A stretch of DNA of 64,000 nucleotides from Trichocoleus sp. (GCA_036702865.1 DATNQD010000084.1:1-64000); one strand, 5' to 3'; shown: positions 1-9,331, counted from the stretch's first letter. A program made the numbers and translations. Notes: generated from the sequence alone by a model not told the origin.

Positions 1-160
1 TGTTTGAAGGTCTCGTTATCGTGTCGCCATAGACCGTGGACCACAGGTAATAGGCAACAGCCACCAGCACCAACTTCAATACGAACAATACGAACAATAC
101 GAAAAACTCTGCTACTAACCCAAAATTAAAACCTATCAGTAAAAGTAGAAGTAGGCGCTG
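1..160 (-). other. Possible partial membrane-protein reading frame running off the left edge
   Basis: Read on the minus strand, this stretch stays open from about 160 to base 1 and encodes a strongly hydrophobic segment (…VLFVLFVLKLVLVAVAYYLW…) followed by a polar stretch ending …YGDTITRPSN. That would suit an N-terminal membrane helix of a gene continuing outside the window. No ATG lies in frame and no ribosome-binding site is evident, so the start is unknown. The product is not recognised, and the frame could equally be chance in decayed DNA, since the next 1.3 kb is degenerate. Confidence 0.22.
77..103. repeat. Three tandem copies of a 9-bp unit (CAATACGAA)
   Basis: CAATACGAA occurs three times head to tail. 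On the minus strand the copies read Val-Leu-Phe, Val-Leu-Phe and Val-Leu-Lys within the hydrophobic open frame described above, so the repeat is in frame with that possible gene. Confidence 0.85.
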
Positions 161-449
161 TCGGACGCATCATCAATAACTAATTTTTAGATGAGCTGGA
201 ATTGGTGGACCTTGAGGTGAGCCAGCGAAGGCAACGATGATGGCTTTATGTTACGCTCTGCGCTGTGAGTGGAAACGGATAAAAGACTTGCTGCCAGGAC
301 ATAAAAGCATTTATGCACAAGTGCATAGAATAATTGGTTGGTTGTTGAAGCTGTGTTGCACTTAACGCCTTGCAAGGAGAAGTTAAACATTCTTTAATTC
401 CATGGACTGCTCTAGGAGAACAACTAAGCTTTGAGTAGTAGGGTTGGCA

Positions 450-1456
450 TGAGTAACATAACCAGAGCAGAAGTTGTTGAACGAATTCGGATTAAATATG
501 AAGCGTTTGCTCCGTATTTGAATGAGTAAACGCGACGAGTCTGGGCAGCAATTAAAGCGCAAAGCTTAGATTACGGGGTGAGCATTGCTGTCTCTCAGTT
601 AACTAGGATGAGCCGCAATCCAATTGCATGTGGACAAATCATGCTTGAGGAAGCAGCTAGAGGTACGGTTGTTGCTGGTGTGATTCGTAAACTGGGAAGG
701 GACGTAAACGAGTCGAAGATGATGACAAATTAGTTAAGAGTCTGGATGCCAACAAGCAGAGGGAACCTTGAATCTTTCTTACAGTGAGCCTGTAAAAGTG
801 TGAGTTAATTAGCTTAGCAACTGCAACGGCAGGAACATTGCGCCAGTAATAAAGCAGTCTGTACCTTGCTCAAGTCTGTGGACTATAGTCTGCAAAGCAA
901 TCGCAAAACCTGTGCAAGGTAAGAACCATCCTGACTGAAACACACAGTTCGAGTAAATTGCCATCACGGTTGCCCAGTTTCAACAGATGCACCACCTTGT
1001 GATTTCAATCGACCCTAAGAAAAAGGAACTGGTGGGCAATTTCCATCATCAGGGGCAAGAGTTGGAACCGAAGGGAGAAGGTCAACGTTCATGACTTTGC
1101 AGATAAAAAGTTGGGTAAAACGACTCCCCATCGCATTGATGATGTGATGTTGAAACAAGGTTGGGTAAGTGTGGGAATTGACCATCACACGGCTGAATTT
1201 GCCATGAGTCGATTCAGCACTGATGGTTAATGGGGAAACTGCTCTATCCTCGCATAAACATCTGCTGATTACTGCCGATTGTGGGGGGAGCAATGGCGAT
1301 CGTAATCGCTTGTGGAAGCTAAAGCTACAAGAGTTTACCAATGAGATGGGTTTAACCTCTTTCACTGGGAAGGTATGGACAGGCGCTTGGAAGGAGCCGA
1401 TCGACTGTTGCCCATTAGTCGCTATGATACTTGGGCATATAGGGATACGATACTGA
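450..1456 (+). pseudogene. Degenerate ISAzo13-type transposase (decayed insertion sequence)
   Basis: Transposase-like peptide blocks appear in the expected order but in different frames and broken by stops. MSNITRAEVVERIRIKYEAF begins at 450 and is stopped at about 528. A block reading …VDYSLQSNRKTC… lies near 880-925. VISIDPKKKELVGNF starts near 1000, followed after a frameshift by VHDFADKKLGKTTPHRIDD and GWVSVGIDHHTAEFA. From 1223 comes LLITADCGGSNGDRNRLWKL, resembling the catalytic Asp region of ISAzo13-like transposases. The C-terminal third of the family is missing or unrecognisable after 1370. I could not define terminal inverted repeats or a target duplication. The family call rests on remembered motif order and is fairly secure; the protein is certainly non-functional. 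Confidence 0.75.
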
Positions 1457-1546
1457 GGATCAATCCATGAGCCGTTTTAAGCTTCTGTTATTTAGCTCAA
1501 TTAGACGACCTGCTATAAATTAGGTTGAGCTTTGCAGCTTGCAGTT

Positions 1547-1566
1547 CTACAAACATAGTTTTGTAG
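1547..1566. promoter_or_regulatory. 7-bp dyad (CTACAAA-N6-TTTGTAG) upstream of ureF
   Basis: A perfect inverted repeat is centred about 80 bases before the ureF ATG. It is not followed by a T-run, so it looks more like a protein-binding site than a terminator. The regulator is unknown. A weak NtcA-like GTA-N8-TTA overlaps its right arm, but its distance to a possible -10 is wrong. Confidence 0.35.
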
Positions 1567-1635
1567 TTTGTGATTAGTTTATCTTGGATTGAGTTTTAAG
1601 ATAGGCTTAGTAAAAATTGGTCAAACGCTAGTTTA

Positions 1636-2310
1636 ATGGAATCTGAGTCCTTCTTTAGACTTTTGCAACTTGTCAGTCCGGGTTTACCAGTTGGGGCATA
1701 CAGCTATTCTGAAGGGCTAGAAACTCTTGTTCAAGCTGCAAAAATCAGAAATTTGCAAACATTACAGAGTTGGTTGACATATGAATTGGAGTATGGAGCA
1801 ATTCGAGTAGAAGCAGCAATTCTGGTTCGATCGCACCGATGTGCTCATGCTAAGGATTGGCAAGGACTGAATGCTTGGAATCATTGGCTTTCAGCTTTCC
1901 GAGAGACTGAGGAACTGCGGGAACAGAGTTGGCAAATGGGACGATCGCTCAGTCGTCTTTTGCAAGACCTCGCTCCTGAAACAAAGAAAGTTTTTGATGT
2001 TTGTGGTAATCCTTGTAACTTTGCTACTGCTTTTTCGATCGCGGCTGCTTGTTGGCAAATTGACTGTGAATCAGCTGCTTTAGGGTATTTACAGAGTTGG
2101 GCAGCAAATTTAGTCAACGCTGGAGTTCGCTTGATCCCCCTAGGGCAAACTCAAGGACAGCAACTATTACTAAACCTTTACCCAATAATGCAGATAGTGC
2201 TTGAACAGGTGTTGACATTAACTGATGAACGGTTCGACTGCTGTAACTGGGGATTAACGATCTCCAGCATGAACCACGAAGTTCTTTATACCCGCTTGTT
2301 TCGTAGCTGA
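1636..2310 (+). CDS. ureF: Urease accessory protein UreF
   Basis: UreF is part of the UreD-UreF-UreG complex that delivers nickel to apo-urease; it acts in the cytoplasm and gates UreG GTP hydrolysis. The 224-residue length matches the family. The N-terminal block LLQLVSPGLPVGAYSYSEGL (residues about 9-28) is the UreF hallmark, followed by an all-helical body. The ATG at 1636 places that block at the usual distance from the N-terminus. ureG follows on the same strand but 629 bases away, so the two are probably not tightly coupled. ureD, ureA, ureB and ureC are not in this window. The only upstream neighbour is a dead transposase. Confidence 0.93.
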   Translation: MESESFFRLLQLVSPGLPVGAYSYSEGLETLVQAAKIRNLQTLQSWLTYELEYGAIRVEAAILVRSHRCAHAKDWQGLNAWNHWLSAFRETEELREQSWQMGRSLSRLLQDLAPETKKVFDVCGNPCNFATAFSIAAACWQIDCESAALGYLQSWAANLVNAGVRLIPLGQTQGQQLLLNLYPIMQIVLEQVLTLTDERFDCCNWGLTISSMNHEVLYTRLFRS

Positions 2311-2939
2311 ATGCAGGAAAGAATCTACGTAGAACAATAGTAGTATGGGCACGTTAGAGAGCCTGTACATTTTAACAGTACAAAATATAGCTAATTCTGA
2401 ATACTCTTTACTTTCATTATGACAACAATCACTGCTGTCCTAGACTTTGTAGTGTGAATGAAGCCAGGATTAAGACGTAGTGCACGATCGCCTGCTCTAT
2501 TAACCAGCATTCTGTCGATTAGAGCAGGGAACACTCAGTAGAAGCGTCAAGGCATCATTGGGCAGATAATTAGCTCTGTTGTTGGTGCGTTGGTTGCAGA
2601 TTTTGAATTAAATTGTTGGCTCGTACAGCAGGCAATATCGTTAATTGTAGGATGCGTTAATTCAGAAGATAGTAGTTGTGGCGAGGGCAGATTTGCTTCA
2701 TACCATAAGGTGAATTGAAGATAGGCAAAAGCTTCCATAGTGAGGCATAAGTTAGGGGGGGCAATACCAACAGTAAAGAGCAACTAGAAACTGGCGTGGA
2801 GAGGAGGCTATCCAGTTCTTCAGTTGTCCTTCAGTCGAAACGAAAAGTTTGTCATTTTTCTTGTTTAGTAATGCTTTAACGGTGTACGCTTACCAAACTG
2901 ACTTGTAAAGCCTGTTTTGGAAAGATAGAGGCACGGACG
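2311..2939 (+). other. 629-base gap between ureF and ureG with one strong hairpin
   Basis: I see no credible gene here; short open frames on either strand have no recognisable content. The one clear structure is a perfect 9-bp inverted repeat, CCTGCTCTA at 2491-2499 and TAGAGCAGG at 2520-2528, with a 20-base loop and no T-run after it. It could be an RNA structure in the ureF 3' region or an old repeat. The ureG promoter must lie in the last part, but no confident box is visible. Confidence 0.5.
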
Positions 2940-3536
2940 ATGAATACCTTACGTATTGGAATTGCTGGACCTGTAGGGTCTGGAAAAACCGCTCTCGTTG
3001 ATGCCTTGTGCAAGACTTTGCGGCAGCGTCTGAGTATCGCAGTTGTCACAAACGATATTTACACTCAAGAAGATGCTCAGTTTTTAGTGCGTGCTGAAGC
3101 TTTAGAACGCGATCGGATTGTTGGTGTAGAAACGGGAGGATGCCCTCATACTGCAATCCGGGAGGACGCATCCATTAATCTAGTTGCGATCGAACAATTG
3201 GAGCAGCAATTTCAAAACCTGGACTTGATTTTTGTAGAGAGCGGCGGTGATAATCTCGCATCTACCTTCAGCCCAGAGTTAGTGGACTTAACAATTTATG
3301 TGATAGATGTAGCAGCTGGAGACAAGATCCCGCGTAAAGGAGGGCCAGGCATTACCAAGTCTGATTTGCTAGTGATTAACAAAATTGACTTAGCCCCTTT
3401 TGTTGGAGCAGATCTAGGCATTATGGAGCGAGATGCAGCCCGAATGCGGGGGCACAAGCCATTCGTATTCACAAATCTTAAAACTCGACAGGGATTAGAG
3501 GCTATTGTTGACCTCATCCAACTGCATTTAGGGTAA
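2940..3536 (+). CDS. ureG: Urease accessory GTPase UreG
   Basis: UreG is a SIMIBI-class GTPase that carries nickel to urease with UreE, UreF and UreD. The P-loop GPVGSGKT sits at residues 10-17. The metal-binding Cys-Pro-His motif is at residues 68-70 within [10 protein letters not shown]. The Walker B-like VESGGDN and the guanine-specificity motif NKID are also visible. The 198-residue length is typical. The product lacks the N-terminal His-rich extension of some plant and bacterial UreG proteins. The next gene downstream, urtA, has its own NtcA-type promoter, so ureG probably forms a separate unit. Confidence 0.97.
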   Translation: MNTLRIGIAGPVGSGKTALVDALCKTLRQRLSIAVVTNDIYTQEDAQFLVRAEALERDRIVGVETGGCPHTAIREDASINLVAIEQLEQQFQNLDLIFVESGGDNLASTFSPELVDLTIYVIDVAAGDKIPRKGGPGITKSDLLVINKIDLAPFVGADLGIMERDAARMRGHKPFVFTNLKTRQGLEAIVDLIQLHLG

Positions 3537-3667
3537 TTAATTACTCTTAAGCCCAGTTTCAATCATCTCTATCTATCGTTAAATCATAATAGTTTAGATA
3601 TAGTTATCAAACTACTCTGCAATATCTTCCTTAAGAATGGCTACGGAACGTTGAGAAACCGTATTGT

Positions 3668-3709
3668 GTATCATTGAATACAATTTCACCGCATTGCAAG
3701 ATTTACTAT
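3668..3709 (+). promoter_or_regulatory. NtcA-activated promoter of urtABCDE
   Basis: GTATCATTGAATAC at 3668-3681 is a perfect GTA-N8-TAC box. It is followed by exactly 22 bases and then TACTAT at 3704-3709, matching TA-N3-T. This is the canonical layout of promoters activated by NtcA, the cyanobacterial global nitrogen regulator, in which the box replaces the -35 element. The predicted transcript start near 3716 would give a 5' leader of about 54 bases before the urtA ATG. The box is read directly; NtcA control is inference from the exact match and from known nitrogen control of urt genes. Confidence 0.85.
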
Positions 3710-3769
3710 CGCAGTCTGTTGTAATGTTCCTCTGTCATATTGCAATTTCAGAGGGGAGTGGTGAAATTC

Positions 3770-5101
3770 ATGTCTAAACTTGGTCGGCGTAAGTTTCTGT
3801 TATACGGTTCTGCAACTTTGGGAACCAGCATTTTACTGAAGGCTTGTGCAAGCCCATCTACTACTACAGAGTCACCTGCTGCCTCTCCGGATGCATCTTC
3901 AGGTTCTCCAGCTGCGTCAGGCGACACAATTAAGGTTGGCATTCTCCACTCACTGAGCGGGACGATGGCAATCAGTGAAAAGAGCGTAGTAGATTCAACG
4001 CAGCTTGCGATCGATGAGATTAATGGAAAGGGTGGCGTTCTTGGTAAGAAGATTGAGCCAGTTTTAGAAGATGGCGCTTCAGATTGGCCTACCTTTGCTG
4101 AAAAAGCCAAGAAATTGATTGAAGAAGATAAAGTTGTTGCTATTTTTGGTTGCTGGACATCAGCGAGCCGGAAAGCAGTCCTGCCTGTTTTTGAAGAGAA
4201 AAACCATATGCTCTTCTACCCTGTGCAATATGAGGGTCAGGAATGCTCAAAGAACATCTTTTATACGGGAGCAGCGCCAAACCAGCAGATTGAACCCTCT
4301 GTAGATTGGCTGCTGGAGAATAAAGGGAAAAATTTCTACTTGGTGGGTTCTGACTACGTTTTCCCTCGGACAGCGAACACCATTATCAAAGCTCAACTGC
4401 AGGCGAAGGGCGGTAAGACAGTTGGGGAAGACTACTTGCCTTTAGGTAGCACTGAAGTCGCACCAATCATTGCCAAAATCCGTTCTGCTCTTCCCAATGG
4501 TGGCGTCATTTACAACACGCTAAACGGTGATAGCAACGTTGCCTTCTTTAAGCAACTTCAAGGGGCAGGCTTGACGGTTGATAAGTATCCCGTTATGTCA
4601 GTCAGTATTGCAGAAGAAGAAGTGAAAGCGATCGGCGTAGACTTCCTTAAAGGTCAATATGCTGCCTGGAACTACTTCCAGACGGTTGATACTCCTGCGA
4701 ACAAAACTTTTGTAGATGCGTTCAAAGCAAAATTTGGAGGCGATCGCGTCACCAATGACCCAATGGAAGCAGGCTACATTTCGGTGAACCTGTGGAAGCA
4801 GGCGGTTGAGAAAGCGGGTGATGCTGGAACATCAACTGATCTAGAGAAAGTTCGCTCTGCCGTTATCGGTCAATCGATGGATGCACCTGAGGGTCCAGTG
4901 AAGATGTTCCCCAACCACCACATCTCGAAAACCGTTCGGATTGGTGAAGTGGAAGACGGTGGCTTGTTCAAAATTGTTTACGCAACGCCTAAACCAGTTG
5001 ATCCGGTTCCCTGGAACCAGTTTGTCGCTGAAACAAAGGGATTTACTTGCGACTGGACCAAAACAGACGTAGACAACCCCGGCAAATTTAAAGAGAGCTA
5101 A
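3770..5101 (+). CDS. urtA: Urea ABC transporter, substrate-binding lipoprotein UrtA
   Basis: UrtA is the periplasmic urea-binding component of the UrtABCDE importer, of the branched-chain amino acid transporter (HAAT) type. The ATG at 3770 is preceded by GAGGGGA and gives a twin-arginine leader ([22 protein letters not shown]) with a lipobox Cys at residue 26, so export by Tat and lipid anchoring are likely. A Ser/Pro/Ala-rich linker follows, then the type I binding fold ([20 protein letters not shown]…). Length of 443 residues is normal. A TTG 30 bases upstream is in frame but has no good ribosome site. It is the first gene of the urt operon, behind an NtcA box. Confidence 0.96.
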   Translation: MSKLGRRKFLLYGSATLGTSILLKACASPSTTTESPAASPDASSGSPAASGDTIKVGILHSLSGTMAISEKSVVDSTQLAIDEINGKGGVLGKKIEPVLEDGASDWPTFAEKAKKLIEEDKVVAIFGCWTSASRKAVLPVFEEKNHMLFYPVQYEGQECSKNIFYTGAAPNQQIEPSVDWLLENKGKNFYLVGSDYVFPRTANTIIKAQLQAKGGKTVGEDYLPLGSTEVAPIIAKIRSALPNGGVIYNTLNGDSNVAFFKQLQGAGLTVDKYPVMSVSIAEEEVKAIGVDFLKGQYAAWNYFQTVDTPANKTFVDAFKAKFGGDRVTNDPMEAGYISVNLWKQAVEKAGDAGTSTDLEKVRSAVIGQSMDAPEGPVKMFPNHHISKTVRIGEVEDGGLFKIVYATPKPVDPVPWNQFVAETKGFTCDWTKTDVDNPGKFKES

Positions 5102-5151
5102 TCACGCTTGGTATCCGGGAGAACAGTACCCCTGATCCAGGGAATGTAAAA

Positions 5152-5209
5152 GTGGACTTGGGTTAGGATTTTGCTGAATTTAATGCAAAGTCCGATACCC
5201 AAAGTCCAC
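5152..5209 (+). promoter_or_regulatory. Long intercistronic stem-loop between urtA and urtB
   Basis: GTGGACTTGGGT at 5152-5163 is complementary to ACCCAAAGTCCAC at 5197-5209, giving 12 pairs with one bulged A and a loop of about 33 bases. No T-run follows, so it is not a simple terminator. Hairpins after a binding-protein gene commonly protect its transcript 3' end or cause partial termination, keeping the binding protein in excess over the permease. That role is inferred here. Confidence 0.6.
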
Positions 5210-5253
5210 AGTCGAATATCAAGGCGAATGTCCGATTGTCGGAGGGTGAACAG

Positions 5254-6414
5254 TTGCTAACTGGACTTCTAGACGGAATTTTTAACGGGTTGAGCATCGG
5301 TTCGATTTTGCTGTTGGCATCGCTGGGGCTGGCGATCGTCTTCGGCTTGATGGGCGTCATTAATATGGCGCACGGTGAACTGATGATGCTGGGGGCATAC
5401 ACAACTTATGTTGTCCAGAACGGTTTTAAGAAGCTGGGCGAACCCTGGATGGGCGCTTACATTTTTGTTGCCCTAATCCTGGCTTTTCTGGTCGCTGCTT
5501 TAGTTGGGCTATTGCTGGAGCGGGGTGTCATTCGCTTTCTCTACGGACGACCGCTCGAAACACTTCTGGCAACTTGGGGCGTGAGCTTGATGCTGCAGCA
5601 GTTTGTCCGCAGCGTCAATTGGGTGCTGCTTGTTGGGCTGCTCCTTTTCTCCCTATTCTTTTTTGGCGGATTGTGGCTGCTGCAAAAGCGACCTGATTTC
5701 TCTCGAATTCGGAATTGGGCAATTACTCTTCTTTTGCCCCTTTCAGTGGGGATTGCTTGGGCAGTTGGCTCGGTGTTAAGTAAGACCTACAAACTTGCAG
5801 TGACACAGCCCTGGTTTGGTGCCCAAAACGTAGATGTGACGGCTCCTAAGTGGCTTTTAGGAGGCTTACCCATTGGCAACTACCAGCTCCCCTACACGCG
5901 GATGTTTATTATGGTGCTGACTGTGCTGTGCGTCATCGGCATCTATCTATTTTTGCAGAAAACGCCTTGGGGCTTGCGGATTCGATCGGTCATGCAGAAC
6001 CGCAGTATGAGTGCTTGCCTGGGCATTCCGACTCAAAAGGTGGATGCGCTGACGTTTGCGCTGGGTTCTGGATTAGCTGGCATTGCTGGATGTGCTGTTA
6101 GTTTATTAGGTTCTGTTGGTCCAAATACAGGTCAGAACTACATTGTTAACACCTTCATGGTGGTGGTTGTAGGCGGTGTCGGCAAACTGGTCGGGACGAT
6201 CGCTGGGGCATTAGTCATTGGTTTAGCTGACTACATCCTTGGTGCGGGCGTTCTGACAACGGTGTTTAGCTCTATCCAGCCTTTAGCAGAGTTCTTTACC
6301 TTCTTTGCAACAACCAGCATGGCAAGGGTAATGGTGTTTTTCTTAATTGTGGTATTCCTTCAGTTTCGTCCGGCTGGTTTATTCCCTCAGAAAGGGCGAA
6401 CCGTGGACGCTTAA
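5254..6414 (+). CDS. urtB: Urea ABC transporter permease UrtB
   Basis: UrtB is one of two inner-membrane permeases of the urea importer, homologous to LivH. Eight or more hydrophobic segments are visible, with the family blocks LASLGLAIVFGLMGVINMAHGE near the N-terminus and MVVVVGGVGKLVGTIAGAL near the C-terminus. I chose the TTG at 5254 because GGAGGG lies 7 bases before it; an in-frame TTG at 5236 would add six residues but overlaps that ribosome site. The gene starts 152 bases after urtA, beyond the hairpin, and ends 32 bases before urtC. Non-ATG initiation may also lower its translation relative to urtA. Confidence 0.94.
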   Translation: MLTGLLDGIFNGLSIGSILLLASLGLAIVFGLMGVINMAHGELMMLGAYTTYVVQNGFKKLGEPWMGAYIFVALILAFLVAALVGLLLERGVIRFLYGRPLETLLATWGVSLMLQQFVRSVNWVLLVGLLLFSLFFFGGLWLLQKRPDFSRIRNWAITLLLPLSVGIAWAVGSVLSKTYKLAVTQPWFGAQNVDVTAPKWLLGGLPIGNYQLPYTRMFIMVLTVLCVIGIYLFLQKTPWGLRIRSVMQNRSMSACLGIPTQKVDALTFALGSGLAGIAGCAVSLLGSVGPNTGQNYIVNTFMVVVVGGVGKLVGTIAGALVIGLADYILGAGVLTTVFSSIQPLAEFFTFFATTSMARVMVFFLIVVFLQFRPAGLFPQKGRTVDA

Positions 6415-6446
6415 TTCATCTGTATACAGCATTGGGATAAACGGGA

Positions 6447-7616
6447 ATGGCGGTACAAGCGGTTGAGCGACGAGGTGTAGATTGGGCAAAGCGACGATCG
6501 ATTCTGGTTGAGTTAGCCATTGTTGCAGCGATCGCATTGTTCTTTATTTTTGTAGTTCCCCTACTGCTATCGGGGTTTCGGTTAAATCTGATGGGTCGGT
6601 TCCTATCACTCGCGATCGTAGCCTTGGGGATTGATTTGATCTGGGGCTTCACTGGGCTGTTGAGTCTAGGGCATGGCGTTTTCTTTACGCTAGGAGGCTA
6701 TGCACTAGCGATGTATCTGAAGCTCCAAATTCTACCTACTGCCAGCAGCCAGCTACCAGAATTCATGTCTCTCTACGGCGTGACAGAACTGCCCTGGTTC
6801 TGGAAGCCATTCTATTCTTTTGGCTTTTCAGCACTCGCTGTCATTCTTGTACCGGCAATCTTGGCAGCAATTATTGGCTTCTTGTTCTTTCGGAATCGAA
6901 TTCGCGGGGTCTATTTTTCAATTTTGACCCAAGCAATGACCATTATCTTTTTTAACTTTTTTAATGGTCAACAAAAGCTGTTCAACGGAACTAACGGTTT
7001 AACTGACTTTCAAACTTTCTTTGGTGCCAAGGTAACTGCACCTGGAACACAGTATGTTTTTTACGTACTAACCATCCTGTTTCTGATTGCTGCCTACGGG
7101 CTCTGTCGCTGGTTGACGAGTGGCCGCTTCGGGCGGTTACTGATGGCGATTCGAGATGATGAGAGCCGTGTTCGTTTTACAGGCTATGACCCTACTGGCT
7201 TTAAAGTCTTGGTCTTTGCAATTTCAGCCGGTTTAGCCGGAATTGCTGGAGCCTTTTTCACATTGCAAAGCGGCATCATTTCGCCCAACTCCATGAACAT
7301 CGCTTTCTCGATTGAAATGGTCATTTGGGTCGCGGTTGGGGGTCGAGCTTCTCTAGTTGGTGCGATTCTAGGCGCAGTCATTGTAAATTTTGCCAAGAGC
7401 TTGCTCAGTGAGAAGTTTCCAGACATCTGGCTGTTTTTCCAGGGCGGTTTGTTTCTGTTTGTTGTCATGGTGCTTCCCGACGGTCTTGTTGGCTGGTTCC
7501 GAACTCGCGGTATGGATCTTTTCCGCACTCTGACGGGCAGGCACAAACTCATCACCTATCCCAGTTTGGAGCAAGACCCAGAGGTTGAATATGAACGCCA
7601 AAATCTTAGAGATTGA
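6447..7616 (+). CDS. urtC: Urea ABC transporter permease UrtC
   Basis: UrtC is the second permease of the urea importer, LivM-like. It has an N-terminal cytoplasmic stretch and then multiple membrane helices. Family blocks include LGIDLIWGFTGLLSLGHGVFF (about residues 50-70) and the cytoplasmic EAA-like loop LLMAIRDDESRVRFTGYDP, which contacts the ATPases. Length of 389 residues is as expected. Its 3' end overlaps the start of urtD by 26 bases, so the two are translationally coupled. Confidence 0.96.
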   Translation: MAVQAVERRGVDWAKRRSILVELAIVAAIALFFIFVVPLLLSGFRLNLMGRFLSLAIVALGIDLIWGFTGLLSLGHGVFFTLGGYALAMYLKLQILPTASSQLPEFMSLYGVTELPWFWKPFYSFGFSALAVILVPAILAAIIGFLFFRNRIRGVYFSILTQAMTIIFFNFFNGQQKLFNGTNGLTDFQTFFGAKVTAPGTQYVFYVLTILFLIAAYGLCRWLTSGRFGRLLMAIRDDESRVRFTGYDPTGFKVLVFAISAGLAGIAGAFFTLQSGIISPNSMNIAFSIEMVIWVAVGGRASLVGAILGAVIVNFAKSLLSEKFPDIWLFFQGGLFLFVVMVLPDGLVGWFRTRGMDLFRTLTGRHKLITYPSLEQDPEVEYERQNLRD

Positions 7617-8385
7617 AAACCTGACTGTCAGTTTTGATGGCTTTAAAGCCTTAAATCATCTCAACTTCAACATGGATGTTGGAGAATTGCGGGTGATTAT
7701 TGGTCCAAACGGAGCAGGGAAAACAACTTTTCTCGACATCATTACAGGAAAAGTCAAGCCGACAGAAGGTCGGGTGCTCTTCAAAGGACGTAATCTTCGA
7801 TCGTTTTCGGAACACCAAATTGCCCGGATGGGAGTTGGTCGAAAATTTCAAACGCCACGGGTCTATCTCAATCTCAGCCCACGCGAGAATCTTGAAATTG
7901 CCTGTAATCGAAACAAGGATGTCTTTGCAACCTTGCTCAAGCGTCCTCCGGCAACAGAACGTCATACCGTTGCTGAACTGTTAGAAACGATCGGGCTACT
8001 GCACAAGGCAGACATTCAAGCAAACCTGCTCTCCCATGGTGAAAAACAGTGGCTTGAAATTGGGATGCTGGTTGCCCAATCGCCTGATCTGCTGTTAGTA
8101 GACGAACCAGTAGCTGGACTGACGGACGAAGAAACCTATCGCACAGGTGAATTGCTTCTTTCACTGGCAGAGAACCATTCTGTCATAGTGATCGAGCATG
8201 ACATGGAGTTTGTGCGGCAAATCGCTCGTAAAGTCACCGTTTTGCATGAAGGTTCAGTCCTTTGTGAAGGCACTATCGAAGAAGTCCAGAACGATCCCCA
8301 TGTCATTGAGGTCTATTTGGGTCATGAGATAGAGACCGAAGCAGATCTTATGCCAGCCTCCTCCGCTCAGTCATTTTCTCCCTAA
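7591..8385 (+). CDS. urtD: Urea ABC transporter ATP-binding protein UrtD
   Basis: UrtD is an ATPase subunit energising urea uptake, LivG-like. The Walker A motif GPNGAGKT lies at residues 38-45. The signature region reads LLSHGEKQWLEIG rather than LSGGQ, as is usual in LivG/UrtD proteins. Walker B LLLVDEPVAGL and the switch His in VIVIEHDM follow. I chose the ATG at 7591 within the 3' end of urtC; a TTG six bases upstream is possible. It probably pairs with UrtE as a heterodimer on UrtB/UrtC. Confidence 0.96.
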   Translation: MNAKILEIENLTVSFDGFKALNHLNFNMDVGELRVIIGPNGAGKTTFLDIITGKVKPTEGRVLFKGRNLRSFSEHQIARMGVGRKFQTPRVYLNLSPRENLEIACNRNKDVFATLLKRPPATERHTVAELLETIGLLHKADIQANLLSHGEKQWLEIGMLVAQSPDLLLVDEPVAGLTDEETYRTGELLLSLAENHSVIVIEHDMEFVRQIARKVTVLHEGSVLCEGTIEEVQNDPHVIEVYLGHEIETEADLMPASSAQSFSP

Positions 8386-8407
8386 TTCCTGATTCACTTC
8401 CTTTGCC

Positions 8408-9166
8408 ATGACGCAGACCTATTCTGATCCGATCGCTGGTTCCAGCCCTGATGCAGATTCTGTAATGTTGAGGGTATCTGGGCTAAACGTCTATTACGGG
8501 GAAAGCCATATTCTACGAGAGGTTGATCTCACGGTGCCGCAAGGTCAAATGGTTTGCCTCATTGGTCGAAATGGGGTAGGCAAGACAACCCTGCTCAAAA
8601 CAATCATGGGGCTACTTCCGCCCCGCAGCGGCAGTATCACTTTTGCCGGACAATCACTGGTTCGTAAATCTCCTGACCAGCGGGCTCGTCTTGGGATTGG
8701 CTATGTGCCTCAAGGCAGAGAGATTATTCCTCGTCTAACGGTCAGAGAGAACCTGTTGCTTGGACTCGAAGCCCGATCGACATTAGCTCGGAATGAGCGA
8801 GAAATTCCAGATGAAATTTTTGATCTCTTTCCCGTTTTAAGGACAATGCTCTCGCGGATGGGGGGTGACTTAAGCGGGGGACAACAGCAACAGCTTGCCA
8901 TTGCTCGTGCTCTTATGGGTCGTCCTAAACTTTTGGTGTTGGATGAGCCGACGGAAGGAATTCAACCGTCAATTATTCTTGACATCGAGTCTGCGGTACG
9001 CCGAATTGTTGCTGCCACTGGAATCTCGGTTCTGTTGGTTGAACAACATCTACATTTTGTGCGCCAAGCCGATCGCTACTACGCAATGCAAAAGGGAGGT
9101 ATCGTCGCTTCTGGTTCAACCAACGAATTGAGTAATGAAGTGATTCAAAGATTCCTAGCAGTGTAG
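8408..9166 (+). CDS. urtE: Urea ABC transporter ATP-binding protein UrtE
   Basis: UrtE is the second ATPase subunit of the urea importer, LivF-like. Walker A GRNGVGKT is at residues 53-60, the signature LSGGQQQQLAIARAL and Walker B LLVLDEPTEGI are complete, and the switch His is in VLLVEQHL. An N-terminal extension of about 20 residues precedes the usual LivF start, so an internal start is possible, though no other good ribosome site is visible. It is the last urt gene and is followed by a clear terminator. Confidence 0.95.
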   Translation: MTQTYSDPIAGSSPDADSVMLRVSGLNVYYGESHILREVDLTVPQGQMVCLIGRNGVGKTTLLKTIMGLLPPRSGSITFAGQSLVRKSPDQRARLGIGYVPQGREIIPRLTVRENLLLGLEARSTLARNEREIPDEIFDLFPVLRTMLSRMGGDLSGGQQQQLAIARALMGRPKLLVLDEPTEGIQPSIILDIESAVRRIVAATGISVLLVEQHLHFVRQADRYYAMQKGGIVASGSTNELSNEVIQRFLAV

Positions 9167-9263
9167 GCAAATTGAGCGTTCTATTGCAGGTGTTAAAGGC
9201 ACATTAGCCTGACCAAGCTTTGATACAAGCTTTGATAAGAGTCATTGAAACTAAAAATAAAAC

Positions 9264-9306
9264 GAGGGGCGATCGCTTTCTATTAAGTCGATTAGCCCCT
9301 TTTTAG
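9264..9306 (+). terminator. Rho-independent terminator of the urt operon
   Basis: GAGGGGCGATCG pairs with CGATTAGCCCCTT and is followed by TTTTT. The left arm contains a complete HIP1 octamer (GCGATCGC, 9269-9276), so the genome's commonest palindrome is part of this stem. Confidence 0.8.
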
Positions 9307-9331
9307 CTGTTCTCAATCGTCAAAAAAGCTG

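Noticed and set aside
187-390. Minus-strand 67-aa open frame
   Set aside because: No family likeness or ribosome site, and it lies in decayed DNA.
1564-1602. NtcA-like GTA-N8-TTA before ureF with TAAGAT downstream
   Set aside because: The third base pair is wrong and the spacing to the -10 is 20, not 22.
2547-2783. Minus-strand 78-aa open frame in the ureF-ureG gap
   Set aside because: Composition and codon use look random; no motif recognised.
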